From Paenibacillus riograndensis SBR5 (GTDB lineage Bacteria > Bacillota > Bacilli > Paenibacillales > Paenibacillaceae): a DNA stretch of 64,000 nt. The notes under the pieces were generated by a model, which did no database searches, was not told the origin of the DNA, and saw only the letters and a list, made by a program, of their open reading frames with translations. Within the stretch, counting starts at the first letter, position 1. Each line of letters begins with the position of its first letter. The DNA is taken from the NCBI RefSeq assembly GCF_000981585.1, contig NZ_LN831776.1:449001-513000 (forward strand). The letters are read 5' to 3'. Below, piece by piece: positions 26,360-35,303 of the stretch. A program made the translations under genes and the position numbers.

Positions 26360-27388
26360 TTGAAAAAGTCATGGTACGGCTCTGCTTTTCTGCTCTTATC
26401 CATATCTCTGGTTCTGGTTCTTTCAGGCTGCAGCTCCAAGGGGGACGCGGCGGCTTCCTCTGGGGCGGACAGCGGCAAGCCAAAGACGCTAAAGATAAAA
26501 ATTGCCGACATCAATACCAACCCGACCTTCCGGGTCGCGCTGGACAAAGGCATCTTCGCCAAACACGGCATCGATGCGGAAATCATCAACTTCGGTACTC
26601 CAGCGGAAGGTGTGAATGCGCTTTTCATCAAGCAGGTGGATGTCGCCTTCGGCGCTGACTTTCCCGTGCTGAACGCCGTCGCCAAAGGTGAGTACTCCAT
26701 TATTGCTTCGGCCGGCCAGGCTACGGATCAGGCAGCGGCGGTATGGAAACTGTACGTCAAAGATGAGATCAAGTCAGCCGCTGATCTAAAGGGCAAGAAC
26801 CTAAGCTTCATGCGCGGCACTTTTCTGCCCTATCTGTGGGATGAATACCTGAAGGAGCAGGGCATTGCACTGAGTGATGTGACGCTGACAGGTCAGGGGG
26901 CGTTCGACGAAGCGTTCATCGCACTCAAGCAGGGCGATGTGGATGCTGCCTGGTTCAGCGGATCGGCGCTGACCGGCAAGCTGGCCGCGCTTGAAGGTGT
27001 GCATGAGCTGACCGACATGTCCCAAACCCCGGTGCGGCTGGGCATGGGGCTTGTGGCCGGGAATGCCTTTGTGCAGGCCAACCCTGACGGAATCGGGCAA
27101 TTTCTGGCGGCGGTGGACGAAGCGTCGGCATATGCCCAGGAGCATCCCGGGGAAGTGGCCGACCTGATGTTCAAGGAAGTGAAGCAGCCCAAGGAAGCCA
27201 CGCTGAAGGACCTGCCGGTCAACCCCTGGAAGGTCGGATTTACGCAGGCCGCATATGACAGCCTTGCCGGGCAGAAGAAGTATATGGTCGATACAGGCAT
27301 TATTGAACAGGATTTTGACCTGGACAGCAAGCTGGATCTGGAGCCGCTCAGGAAGGCGCTGCCGGATAAAGTGACGTACACGAAATAA
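26360..27388 (+). CDS. ABC substrate-binding lipoprotein, NMT1/SsuA-like
   Basis: 342 residues. The lipoprotein signal ends in LVLSGC. The body has the SsuA/ThiY-like pattern (RVALDKGIFAKHGIDAEIINF, GVNALFIKQVDVAFGADFPVL, AFDEAFIALKQGDVDAAWF). Relatives bind sulfonates, sulfate esters, nitrate or pyrimidine precursors. Next to an ASST-family protein, an organosulfur ligand is the best guess. The start is TTG 26360 with a GAAGAGGTG ribosome site and MKKSWYG at the N-terminus, 38 nt after the ASST gene, so they are probably co-transcribed. Confidence 0.9.
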   Translation: MKKSWYGSAFLLLSISLVLVLSGCSSKGDAAASSGADSGKPKTLKIKIADINTNPTFRVALDKGIFAKHGIDAEIINFGTPAEGVNALFIKQVDVAFGADFPVLNAVAKGEYSIIASAGQATDQAAAVWKLYVKDEIKSAADLKGKNLSFMRGTFLPYLWDEYLKEQGIALSDVTLTGQGAFDEAFIALKQGDVDAAWFSGSALTGKLAALEGVHELTDMSQTPVRLGMGLVAGNAFVQANPDGIGQFLAAVDEASAYAQEHPGEVADLMFKEVKQPKEATLKDLPVNPWKVGFTQAAYDSLAGQKKYMVDTGIIEQDFDLDSKLDLEPLRKALPDKVTYTK

Positions 27389-27410
27389 TCCAAACTTTAG
27401 GAGGTGCCCC

Positions 27411-28187
27411 ATGTCTTTACCTGCCAGGCAGAATGCCATTCATATCGAGCAGCTCCGCAAAAGCTACAGCGAATCTGCGGCCGGGGATGTTCATTACATT
27501 ATCAAGGATGTAAATCTGGTGATCAAAGGCGGTGAGTTCTTCGTGCTGCTCGGTCCGAGCGGCTGCGGAAAATCGACGCTGCTGAACATGATTGCCGGTT
27601 TTGTCTCCAAATCCGGCGGCAACCTGAGGGTGGACAACGTGGAGGTGGATAAGCCCGGCCGGGACCGGGCGGTTGTTTTTCAGCAGGCGGACTCTTCCCT
27701 GTTCCCCTGGCTTACCGTGCGTGAGAATGTGGAATTCGGACTGCGGATGAAGAAGACACCCAAAGCGGAGCGCCGGGCCATCTCGGACCGCTATATCGGG
27801 CTGGTCGGGCTGGACGGGCATGAAGACAAGTTCCCGAAGGAACTGTCCGGCGGCATGAAGCAGCGGGTGCAGCTGGCCCGGGTACTGGCGAATGATCCGG
27901 CAATTCTGCTGATGGATGAGCCCTTTGGCGCACTGGATGCGATGACCCGGCGGACGATGCAGAAGGAGCTGGTCCATATTTGGCGCGAGACGCATAAGAC
28001 CGTTATTTTCGTGACTCATGATATTCAGGAAGCGCTGCTGCTGGGCGAGCGCATTGGCATCATGTCCGTTGGCCCTTCCTCCAATATCACCAATATCTAC
28101 GACAATGTGCTGCCCTTCCCACGCGATGTGGCTTCACCGGAACTTTACGCGCTGTACAACCAAATTCAGAGCCATTTTGAAGAATAG
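27411..28187 (+). CDS. ABC importer ATP-binding protein, SsuB/TauB type
   Basis: 258-residue ABC ATPase with Walker A GPSGCGKST, Q-loop VVFQQADSSLFPWLTV, signature LSGGMKQRV, Walker B ILLMDEPFGALDAMTR and the His switch THDIQEAL. This Q-loop and D-loop wording is typical of the nitrate/sulfonate/taurine importer branch. The ATG start at 27411 has AGGAGGTG upstream, 22 nt after the binding-protein gene. Confidence 0.94.
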   Translation: MSLPARQNAIHIEQLRKSYSESAAGDVHYIIKDVNLVIKGGEFFVLLGPSGCGKSTLLNMIAGFVSKSGGNLRVDNVEVDKPGRDRAVVFQQADSSLFPWLTVRENVEFGLRMKKTPKAERRAISDRYIGLVGLDGHEDKFPKELSGGMKQRVQLARVLANDPAILLMDEPFGALDAMTRRTMQKELVHIWRETHKTVIFVTHDIQEALLLGERIGIMSVGPSSNITNIYDNVLPFPRDVASPELYALYNQIQSHFEE

Positions 28188-28206
28188 GATCGGGGTGTGA
28201 CTGTAA

Positions 28207-28983
28207 ATGAAATGGGTGGAGAAAAAATGGGTGTCCGTCTCCCTGCTGTGGCTTGCCGCATTCTGCATCTGGCAGCTTGGCGCCCTATTATATGGCCCTG
28301 ATGTCATTCCCGGGCCGTGGGCCACGCTGAAAGGCGGGCGGGAACTGATTGAAGACGGCACTTTGATGCAGTATATCGGCATCAGCTTTTACCGCGTGCT
28401 TGTCGGCTGGGTGCTGGGCAGCCTGCTGGCTGTTCCGGCGGGGCTGATTATCGGAAAAGTGAACGTTATCCGCATTTTTGCCGAGCCTTTTCTGAATTTC
28501 ATCCGCTTCATTCCGCCGATTGCCTTCATTACACTGTTCCTGGTCTGGTTCGGCATCGGGGAGCAGTCGAAGATTGCATTGATCATGTATGCGACCTTCT
28601 TCATTGTCATATTGAACACTTTAACCGGTGTAATGTCGGTGGAGGAGGATAAGATCCGTTCGGCCCGAAGCATGGGGGCAAATGAGTGGCAGATTCTGCT
28701 GCATGTGATTGTCCCGGCTACGGTTCCTTATATCTTTACAGGTGTGCGGCTGGCGATGGGAACCTCCTATATGGCCATCATCGGCGCGGAAATGATTGCT
28801 TCGAACGAAGGTGTAGGTTATCTGATCTGGAATTCACGGCTGTTCTTCCGTACAGACTGGATTTTTGTCGGGCTGTTCTGCCTGGGGTTCATGGGTTTTG
28901 CGACAGACCGGCTGTTCGGCTGGTTTGGCCGGAAGGCACTTTATCGCTACGGCGTGGTGAGTGTGGCGGCGCGGAGAAGATAA
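28207..28983 (+). CDS. ABC importer permease, SsuC/TauC type
   Basis: 258-residue permease with about six membrane helices and the coupling loop ARSMGANEWQILLHVIVPATVPYIFTG, which matches the EAA motif (G at the conserved position) of the SsuC family. It completes a binding protein-ATPase-permease importer. The ATG start at 28207 has a GGGGTGTGA site. No clear terminator follows; the next promoter begins at 29021. Confidence 0.93.
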   Translation: MKWVEKKWVSVSLLWLAAFCIWQLGALLYGPDVIPGPWATLKGGRELIEDGTLMQYIGISFYRVLVGWVLGSLLAVPAGLIIGKVNVIRIFAEPFLNFIRFIPPIAFITLFLVWFGIGEQSKIALIMYATFFIVILNTLTGVMSVEEDKIRSARSMGANEWQILLHVIVPATVPYIFTGVRLAMGTSYMAIIGAEMIASNEGVGYLIWNSRLFFRTDWIFVGLFCLGFMGFATDRLFGWFGRKALYRYGVVSVAARRR

Positions 28984-29020
28984 AACGGGTGACAATCCTG
29001 CCATCTGCGGGCAAAGGTCC

Positions 29021-29063
29021 TTGACAAATAAATGTTGTTACAGCTACTATAGCTGTGACAACA
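29021..29063 (+). promoter_or_regulatory. MarR promoter with overlapping palindromic operator
   Basis: TTGACA (29021-29026) and TACTAT (29045-29050) are 18 nt apart. A 14-bp inverted repeat, TGTTGTTACAGCTA (29033-29046) against TAGCTGTGACAACA (29050-29063), has one mismatch and covers the spacer, the -10 box and the start region. This placement fits repression, most likely autorepression by the MarR protein that follows. Confidence 0.8.
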
Positions 29064-29082
29064 TGTTGAGGACGGTGAGGTT

Positions 29083-29520
29083 ATGCCTGATGAATTTGAT
29101 TATACAGAGCTGATCGGGTTCCAGATTATCAAGGGGGAGGTGCTGATCAAGCGCAGGATGCTGGCCATTTTTATGGAGAAGGGCTACGATCTGACCTTCG
29201 AGCAATGGACCGTGCTGAATGTGCTGTATGCGGAGCCTGGAGTCATTCAGAGCGAGATTGCCGCCAAAACCTTCAAGGACAAGACAAATGTTACGCGTAT
29301 TTTGGATGTGCTCGCGAAGAAGGGATATGTGGCCCGCGAAGCGCATGGCAAGGACCGCCGGAGTTTTCAGATTTATCTGACGGCAGCGGGACAAGAAATA
29401 TTCGCTGATCTTATCCCCCATGTGCAGCAGTTAAATGAACAATTTAAGCGGGACATCCCGGATGAAGAGTTAGCCCAATTCATTCATACCTTGGAGAAAA
29501 TCTGCCGGAACGCGCAATAA
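29083..29520 (+). CDS. MarR-family transcriptional regulator (second)
   Basis: 145-residue winged-helix regulator: LTFEQWTVLNVLYAEPGVIQ, then SEIAAKTFKDKTNVTRILDVL and the wing KKGYVAREAHGKDRRSFQIYLTAAG. The start is ATG 29083 with a GGTGAGG ribosome site. Its promoter is overlapped by a 14-bp palindrome, and a similar half-site (GTTGTTATAGCTA) reappears at 29538-29550, before the hydrolase gene. It therefore probably controls both itself and the hydrolase. Family members often respond to phenolic or lipophilic compounds, which fits a hydrolase target. Confidence 0.93.
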   Translation: MPDEFDYTELIGFQIIKGEVLIKRRMLAIFMEKGYDLTFEQWTVLNVLYAEPGVIQSEIAAKTFKDKTNVTRILDVLAKKGYVAREAHGKDRRSFQIYLTAAGQEIFADLIPHVQQLNEQFKRDIPDEELAQFIHTLEKICRNAQ

Positions 29521-29536
29521 ATTTTTTTATCTAAAT

Positions 29537-29606
29537 GGTTGTTATAGCTATTATATATATAACTACTATATAAGTTGAACTTGAAAATCTAAAGTTCAAC
29601 TTATAT
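29537..29606 (+). promoter_or_regulatory. operator region upstream of the hydrolase
   Basis: A half-site GTTGTTATAGCTA (29538-29550) repeats the MarR operator arm with one change. A perfect 15-bp palindrome follows: ATATAAGTTGAACTT (29568-29582) and AAGTTCAACTTATAT (29592-29606) with a 9-nt loop. The second element differs from the first operator, so two regulators or a folding RNA are possible. Confidence 0.65.
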
Positions 29607-29636
29607 AAATCTCAACCACGAAAGGAATGGTCGATC

Positions 29637-30779
29637 ATGACGGAACTGACGGTGAAGGAAAGATTCGCATTCCGGTTTATTTTTAATGAAAAGAGAGTGT
29701 ATCAGCGCTGGTATGGCCGGTTTCTATTGTTTGGGACAGATTATGGAAGACTCAGAAGAGTAGTGGCGAGGGTCAGTGATTGGCACAAGTGGTGTGAGGT
29801 CTGGACAGCGGAGGGTGATGAAGTGTACCGCAAAGCGGAAAAGGCGCTCGCGGAAGGCAGCGAGGGTAAAGCCAGAGCCTTGTTCCATGAAGCGGTGGCC
29901 TGCTACCATGCGGGTCAGCATATTTTTTTTATTGACAGCCGGCAGAAAGAAGCTGCACAGGAAAAGGCAAGGAACAGCTATGTCCAGGCAATCTCTTTGT
30001 ATAACGATACGGAGAAGCCTGTCCGGGTGGATATTCCGTATCGCGGAGTCTCCATCCCGGGCTATTTGCGAAAAGCAGATACGAAAGGCAGACCCCTGAT
30101 TATTTTTGTGAATGGCATGGATAATATTAAGGAAGCGGAAGGGCATCATTTCGGCTCGGTGTTTAACCGGCAGGGCTTTAACTTTTTTACGTTTGACGGA
30201 CCGGGCCAGGGGGAGATGTGGAGTTCGCTGAAATTCGATGCCCGGGATTACCATAAGGCGGTATCGGCCGTCATCGACTGGTTTGAACAGCAGCCGCCGT
30301 GCGGGATCGACCTCGGAAGAATCGGACTCGTCGGCTTCAGCCTGGGCGGATATTTGGCACCTGAGGCTGCAGCCCGCGATCCCCGGGTGAAATGTACGGT
30401 GGGCAACAGCGGTTTGGTTTATATCGGCGGCATCCGGGGGTTGAAGGAGCTTAACCCGATCTGGCAGCGGGGAGTTACCTATATAACAGGTTGTGAAACG
30501 CTGGAAGCGGCGCTCCCGCAGTTCAATTATGATATTGGAGACGCTCCGGCCCTGCGCTCGCCGCTGCTCTTTTACCATGCGGGCCGTGATGAGGTGATGC
30601 CTGCGCCCAAGACCCATGCAGATAAAATGGTGAACTGGGCCAAAGGGGAAAAGACGCTGAAATATATGGAGGATGCCGAGCACTGTACGATGAATTATCT
30701 GGATGAGGTTTTTCCGGAAATGCTGGACTGGTTCATGAGAGAACTGCGCATGCAGCCCGGACAGCTAAGCTCAATATAA
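29637..30779 (+). CDS. alpha/beta-hydrolase (FrsA/DUF1100-like esterase)
   Basis: 380-residue alpha/beta-hydrolase with a nucleophile elbow GFSLGGYL (Ser235), a likely acid Asp318 in HAGRDEVMP and His349 in DAEHCTMNYL. The N-terminal 130 residues form an all-helical cap (Tyr/Ala/Lys-rich, AEGSEGKARALFHEAVACYHAGQ), as in FrsA-like and pseudooxynicotine-hydrolase-like enzymes. No signal peptide is seen, so it is cytoplasmic. The substrate is unknown. It follows a MarR gene with shared operator-like sequence. The ATG start at 29637 is preceded by GAAAGGAATGG. Confidence 0.87.
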   Translation: MTELTVKERFAFRFIFNEKRVYQRWYGRFLLFGTDYGRLRRVVARVSDWHKWCEVWTAEGDEVYRKAEKALAEGSEGKARALFHEAVACYHAGQHIFFIDSRQKEAAQEKARNSYVQAISLYNDTEKPVRVDIPYRGVSIPGYLRKADTKGRPLIIFVNGMDNIKEAEGHHFGSVFNRQGFNFFTFDGPGQGEMWSSLKFDARDYHKAVSAVIDWFEQQPPCGIDLGRIGLVGFSLGGYLAPEAAARDPRVKCTVGNSGLVYIGGIRGLKELNPIWQRGVTYITGCETLEAALPQFNYDIGDAPALRSPLLFYHAGRDEVMPAPKTHADKMVNWAKGEKTLKYMEDAEHCTMNYLDEVFPEMLDWFMRELRMQPGQLSSI

Positions 30780-30788
30780 AGATACACA

Positions 30789-30820
30789 GCAACTGCCCGG
30801 CGTCCGGGCGGTTGTTTTTT
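30789..30820 (+). terminator. terminator of the hydrolase gene
   Basis: CAACTGCCCGG (30790-30800) and CCGGGCGGTTG (30804-30814) around CGT, then TTTTTT. Strong rho-independent terminator. Confidence 0.9.
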
Positions 30821-31021
30821 ATGGCAGGAACTATTGGGGTTCCCGCAAAGCGCATGGATCAGCTTCCATATAAAGGCCCCGCTTTGTGGGGGTATTTTAC
30901 AAATGTTACTATTGCACTTAATGCCTGGCGAACAGTGGCCCCCTATACTTCAGTTGGGCAGAGAACCAGCTTGGATCAGAGATGAAGCCCGCAAATCAGA
31001 AATAGGAGTGATAGGGAAATC

Positions 31022-32134
31022 ATGAAAAAGAGATTCACGCAATTCTTGTCCATGGGTCTGCTGTTGTCCTTGCTCGTCCTGTTGCTTGCCGCTTGTACCA
31101 ACTCGGAAGCCAAAGCTGATGAAGGGAATAGCAATGCCCCAGCCAAGGAGCTGAGCTTAAGCGAAATTGAAGCGGAAGCTACCAAAGAAGGCGCTGTGGT
31201 CAGTGTAGGCATGCCGGATTCCTGGGCCAACTGGAAGGATACCTGGAATGATATTACGGCTAAATACGAAATTACACATACCGATACCGATATGTCGAGT
31301 GCGGAGGAGATTGCCAAATTCGAAGCGGAAAAAGATAAGCCGACGGCGGATATCGGCGATGTGGGCATCGCCTTTGGTCCGGTTGCGGTGGATAAGGGGG
31401 TAACCCAGCCCTATAAAACCTCCTACTGGGACGAGATCCCGGATTGGGCCAAGGATAAGGACGGCAACTGGATTGTAGGCTATCAGGGCAGCATCGCTTT
31501 CCTGACCAATACGAAGCTTGTGGCTAACCCGCCAAAAAGCTGGGAGGATCTGAAGAACGGCAGCTATAAAATCATCGTAGGCGATGTTACCAAGGCGGCG
31601 CAGGCGCAGATGGCTGTGCTGGCTGCAGCGATTGCTTTTGGCGGAGATGAGTCGAATATTGAGCCGGGAATTGCGTTTTTTGAGGAGCTCGCGAAGAAGG
31701 GCCGTCTCTCCAATGCCGAGGCTTCTCTCGCGAACATTGAGAAGGGCGAAGTGGAAGTAACGCTGCTGTGGGATTTCAACGCGCTGAACTATAAGGATCA
31801 GATCGACAAGAGCGGATTTGACGTGGCGATTCCGAAGGAAGGCAGCGTGGTGAGCGGCTATGCGACGGTCATTAACAAATGGGCTCCACACCCGAATGCC
31901 GCCAAGCTGACGCGTGAGTACATTCTCAGCGACGAAGGCCAGATTAATCTGGCCAAAGGCTACGCCCGTCCGATCCGTGACAGTGTGAAGCTGCCGGAGG
32001 ATGTAGCCGCTAAGCTGCTTCCGAAAGAGGAATATGTCAACGCCAAGCCGGTTGGCGACTATAAAGTATGGGAAGAAACCGCGAAGAGCCTTCCGCAGCT
32101 GTGGCAGGAGCGCGTGCTTGTGCATTTGAACTAA
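31022..32134 (+). CDS. ABC substrate-binding lipoprotein, PotD/FutA-like (SBP family 1)
   Basis: 370 residues with a lipobox LLLAAC (Cys near residue 25) followed by a charged linker. The mature fold shows GAVVSVGMPDSWANWKDTW, PTADIGDVGIAF, KDKDGNWIVGYQGSIAFLTN and PKSWEDLKNGSYKIIVGD. These are typical of binding proteins for polyamines, iron(III) or organophosphonates (PotD/FutA/PhnS). The neighbours (two permeases, an ATPase, then an alkaline-phosphatase-superfamily enzyme) make a phosphorus compound the preferred ligand, by inference. The ATG start at 31022 has ATAGGAGTGATAGGG upstream. Confidence 0.9.
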   Translation: MKKRFTQFLSMGLLLSLLVLLLAACTNSEAKADEGNSNAPAKELSLSEIEAEATKEGAVVSVGMPDSWANWKDTWNDITAKYEITHTDTDMSSAEEIAKFEAEKDKPTADIGDVGIAFGPVAVDKGVTQPYKTSYWDEIPDWAKDKDGNWIVGYQGSIAFLTNTKLVANPPKSWEDLKNGSYKIIVGDVTKAAQAQMAVLAAAIAFGGDESNIEPGIAFFEELAKKGRLSNAEASLANIEKGEVEVTLLWDFNALNYKDQIDKSGFDVAIPKEGSVVSGYATVINKWAPHPNAAKLTREYILSDEGQINLAKGYARPIRDSVKLPEDVAAKLLPKEEYVNAKPVGDYKVWEETAKSLPQLWQERVLVHLN

Positions 32135-32169
32135 CCGCTTCTGAAAGCGGGTGTTATAGAAGAGATGAG

Positions 32170-32199
32170 GGGCGCCTTAGCAGTAGCCTAAAGGCGCCC
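32170..32199 (+). other. intercistronic hairpin without T-run
   Basis: GGGCGCCTT (32170-32178) and AAGGCGCCC (32191-32199) form a strong stem between the binding-protein and permease genes. With no T-tract it is more likely an mRNA-stabilising or processing element than a terminator. Confidence 0.6.
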
Positions 32200-32231
32200 G
32201 CTTGCTATTCCATACGAGAGGAACATGCAGG

Positions 32232-33155
32232 ATGAAACAGAGACAACGCGGCCTGATCCTGGCCCTGGCTCCATTCGTGCTGATGGTGCTGGCGTTTCAG
32301 GTAGTGCCCGTCTTTTCCATGCTGACGGGCAGCTTCCGCCATGCAGACGGAGCGGGCTTCACGCTGGACAACTATCGGCATGCCCTGAGCAGTGCCTATT
32401 ATCAGCAGGCGATCAAGAACAGCCTGCTGATATCCGTCTTCTCCAGCCTGATCGGGCTGGCTGTAGGGCTTGTGTGCGCGTATTGCATCACGCGCTTTGC
32501 CCCTGCGGTGCGGGACCGGCTGCTGATGCTGTCCAATATGACCTCGAACTTTGCCGGCGTCCCGCTGGCCTTTGCCTATATCATTCTGCTGGGCAACAAT
32601 GGCGTGTTCACGCTGCTGTTCAAGCAGTGGGGCTGGAACGTGTTTGACGGCTTCAATCTGTACAGCTGGTCCGGGCTGATTCTGGTCTATGTCTATTTCC
32701 AGATTCCGCTGGCTTTACTGCTGCTGTACCCGGCATTCTATGGCATCAGGGAGCAATGGAGGGAGGCGGCAGCCCTGCTGGGAGCAGGGGCCTGGCAGTT
32801 CTGGAAAACGGTCGGGCTGCCCGTGCTCTCTCCGGCGATCTTCGGAACGCTCGGCATTCTCTTCGCCAATGCCATGGGAGCCTATGCCACCGCCTATGCG
32901 CTGGTTGGCGGCAACTATAATCTGCTGGCCGTCCGCATCGGCTCGCTGGTCGCCGGTGATGTGGTGACCCAGCCGCAAATGGGCAGTACCCTGGCGGTTC
33001 TGCTGGCGCTGAGCACGCTGCTGGCGGTGTTTCTGAATCAGCGGATGGTGCGGCGGATGGAAGGGTTCGGCGGCAGAAGTCCGGCCAGGCGGGAGCGCAG
33101 CAGCGGTTTATTCAGACGGCGCTGGCCTGCTGTCCGGGAGGAGGCAGGACAATGA
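32232..33155 (+). CDS. ABC importer permease subunit 1 (PotB/PhnU-like)
   Basis: 307-residue permease with about six membrane helices. It begins with LILALAPFVLMVLAFQVVPVFSMLTGSFR, as in PotB-like proteins, and holds an EAA-like loop (EAAALLGAGAWQFWKTVGLPVLSPAIFG). The C-terminal tail (about 270-307) is Arg-rich and cytoplasmic. ATG 32232 is chosen over 32202 because the membrane helix follows at once. Its stop overlaps the next start (ATGA). Confidence 0.92.
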   Translation: MKQRQRGLILALAPFVLMVLAFQVVPVFSMLTGSFRHADGAGFTLDNYRHALSSAYYQQAIKNSLLISVFSSLIGLAVGLVCAYCITRFAPAVRDRLLMLSNMTSNFAGVPLAFAYIILLGNNGVFTLLFKQWGWNVFDGFNLYSWSGLILVYVYFQIPLALLLLYPAFYGIREQWREAAALLGAGAWQFWKTVGLPVLSPAIFGTLGILFANAMGAYATAYALVGGNYNLLAVRIGSLVAGDVVTQPQMGSTLAVLLALSTLLAVFLNQRMVRRMEGFGGRSPARRERSSGLFRRRWPAVREEAGQ

Positions 33156-33952
33156 ATATACGTAAGGCGGGGGTTGCCCCGCGTACCTTCATGCTCCTGC
33201 TCATGATCTATCTGCTGCTGCCGCTGCTGGCAACGGGGCTGTACGCTTTTGCCCAGGATTGGCAGAATACGCTGCTTCCCCGCAGCTGGACATTAGGCTG
33301 GTTCCGTGACATGTTCCAGGATATCCGGTTTCTGGAGGCGCTGTGGACCTCACTGTATCTGTGTATAATCAGCGTGCTGCTCAGTCTCGCCGTTATGCTG
33401 CCGGCCGTTTTTGTAATTACAGTGTATTTCCCGCGCTGGGAGAGCTTCATGAAGGGGATTGTCGTTCTGCCTTATGCGGTGCCGGGAGTGGTGGCGGCAG
33501 TGGGCCTCATCCGCACTTATTCCTCCGGCCCCTTCGACATTTCCGGGACCGCTTATTTGCTGGTCGGGGCCTATTTTGTGGTCATACTGCCTTATATGTA
33601 TCAGGGCATCCGCAACAGTCTGCTCAGTGTATCCGCCGTAGAGCTGCTGAACGCCGCCGAGCTGCTCGGGGCCAGAAGACGGTCTGCTTTTGTAAATGTG
33701 ATTCTGCCGAACATCTGGCCGGGGGTTATGGTCTCTGCGCTGCTGTCCTTCTCCGTGCTGTTTGGGGAGTTCGTGCTGACGAACATGCTGGTCGGGGGGC
33801 ACATCCAGACGATTCAGGTTTATTTGTTCCGGCGGGTCGGTGAAAGCGGGCATTTGGCCAGTGCGATAGCGATCTCCTATTTTGTATTTATTCTGCTGCT
33901 GTCAGCAGTGCTGATGAAGCTGGGGATGAAGATTAAGGGGCAGGCGAAGTAA
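33152..33952 (+). CDS. ABC importer permease subunit 2 (PotC/PhnV-like)
   Basis: 266-residue second permease. The coupling loop NAAELLGARRRSAFVNVILPNIWPG is clear, and about six hydrophobic segments are seen. The ATG at 33152 overlaps the preceding stop by 4 nt, so the subunits are translationally coupled. With the first permease it forms the channel of the importer. Confidence 0.92.
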   Translation: MNIRKAGVAPRTFMLLLMIYLLLPLLATGLYAFAQDWQNTLLPRSWTLGWFRDMFQDIRFLEALWTSLYLCIISVLLSLAVMLPAVFVITVYFPRWESFMKGIVVLPYAVPGVVAAVGLIRTYSSGPFDISGTAYLLVGAYFVVILPYMYQGIRNSLLSVSAVELLNAAELLGARRRSAFVNVILPNIWPGVMVSALLSFSVLFGEFVLTNMLVGGHIQTIQVYLFRRVGESGHLASAIAISYFVFILLLSAVLMKLGMKIKGQAK

Positions 33953-34032
33953 GGCTTCTTATATAAAAAGGTAAAGTGCGGAGACCTAATATGAAGATCA
34001 AAAGTCCAATTTATATAGGGAGGGCTACGGAA

Positions 34033-35076
34033 ATGAACGATTATCTGAAGCTGCAAGGCATCCGTAAAAGGTTTGGCGATGTCCCGGTGCTGGCTGGCGT
34101 CGATCTAAATATTGGCGAAGGAGAGCTTGTTACGCTGCTGGGCCCTTCAGGCTGCGGCAAAAGCACGCTCCTGCGCTGCATCGCCGGACTGACCGAGCTG
34201 GACAGCGGCAGCATTCTGCTCGCAGACAAGGAGCTGACGAAGCTCCCTCCGCGCAGCAGGGACGTGGGCATGGTGTTCCAGTCCTATGCGCTGTTCCCCA
34301 ATCTGACGGTCCGTCAGAATGTGGAATACGGGATGCGTATGCGCGGCGTTGCTCCGGCCGCCCGGCGCAGCCGGTGCGAAGAGCTGCTGGCGTTGGTCGA
34401 TCTCGAAGACAAGCGCGATGTCTATCCGCAGTCGCTGTCCGGCGGACAGCAGCAGCGGGTGGCGCTGGCCCGCTCGCTGGCCGTCCAGCCCAAGCTGCTG
34501 CTGCTGGACGAACCGCTCAGCGCGCTCGATGCCAAAATCCGCAAGAATCTGCGCGCGGAAATCCGCGATATCCAGCGGCGGCTCGGCATGACGACGCTGT
34601 TCGTCACCCACGACCAAGAGGAAGCGCTGATCCTCTCGGACCGGATCTGCATCATGAACCAGGGGCGGATGGTTCAGGAAGGTTCGCCGGAGCAGCTCTA
34701 TACTGCGCCGCGCACGGAATTTGCCGCCCGGTTCATGGGCAGCTACAACGTCTTCAACCGGGCGGAGGCGCTCAAGCTGTTCCGCAGAATTGACAGCCGC
34801 TCCGACCGTTTCGCCATCCGCCCCGAGGCGGTGACCCTGCTGGCCGAAGGTGAAGCGATCCAGGATGATGCGGATGGCATGATGGATGTGCGCGGACAGG
34901 TCCAGGCCGTGTCGATTCTGGGCAATATCATCCGGGCTGCTGTCGTGGCTGAAGGCGTTCATCTTACGGTAGACCTGCTGAATGACGGCCGCTGGCTGCG
35001 GGTGCGGGAAGGGGATCGTGTGACCCTACTGCTTGATCCTGCTCATCTGCTGCATCTGGAGCAGGAAGGGGCATAG
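34033..35076 (+). CDS. ABC importer ATP-binding protein (PotA/FbpC-like)
   Basis: 347-residue ATPase with Walker A GPSGCGKST, Q-loop MVFQSYALFPNLTV, signature LSGGQQQRV, Walker B LLLLDEPLSALDAKIR, and the THDQEEAL switch. A C-terminal TOBE-like domain (about 240-347) carries the FAIRPEAVTLLAEGE wording typical of PotA/FbpC. The start is ATG 34033, because GGGAGGG at 34018-34024 lies 8 nt upstream; GTG 33976 would add 19 residues without a ribosome site. Confidence 0.94.
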   Translation: MNDYLKLQGIRKRFGDVPVLAGVDLNIGEGELVTLLGPSGCGKSTLLRCIAGLTELDSGSILLADKELTKLPPRSRDVGMVFQSYALFPNLTVRQNVEYGMRMRGVAPAARRSRCEELLALVDLEDKRDVYPQSLSGGQQQRVALARSLAVQPKLLLLDEPLSALDAKIRKNLRAEIRDIQRRLGMTTLFVTHDQEEALILSDRICIMNQGRMVQEGSPEQLYTAPRTEFAARFMGSYNVFNRAEALKLFRRIDSRSDRFAIRPEAVTLLAEGEAIQDDADGMMDVRGQVQAVSILGNIIRAAVVAEGVHLTVDLLNDGRWLRVREGDRVTLLLDPAHLLHLEQEGA

Positions 35077-35303
35077 ATATGGCATAAATAGCAGTGAGAG
35101 TAGCTGGGGGAATTAGCTATTGAAGGGCAGCTTGTGCATCAAGGCAGGCTAAGAGTGGAGCAAACGGTGAATCCAGTTCATATCTATTTTGTGTACAGCA
35201 GCAATTTGCGGGTACTGGTTGTGTAATGAGAATTTCAGGGCAAGAGCCACTGCATGCGTATGGTCTACAGCAAGCTAAGATGCTATGGAGGGCGGAGATA
35301 TTC

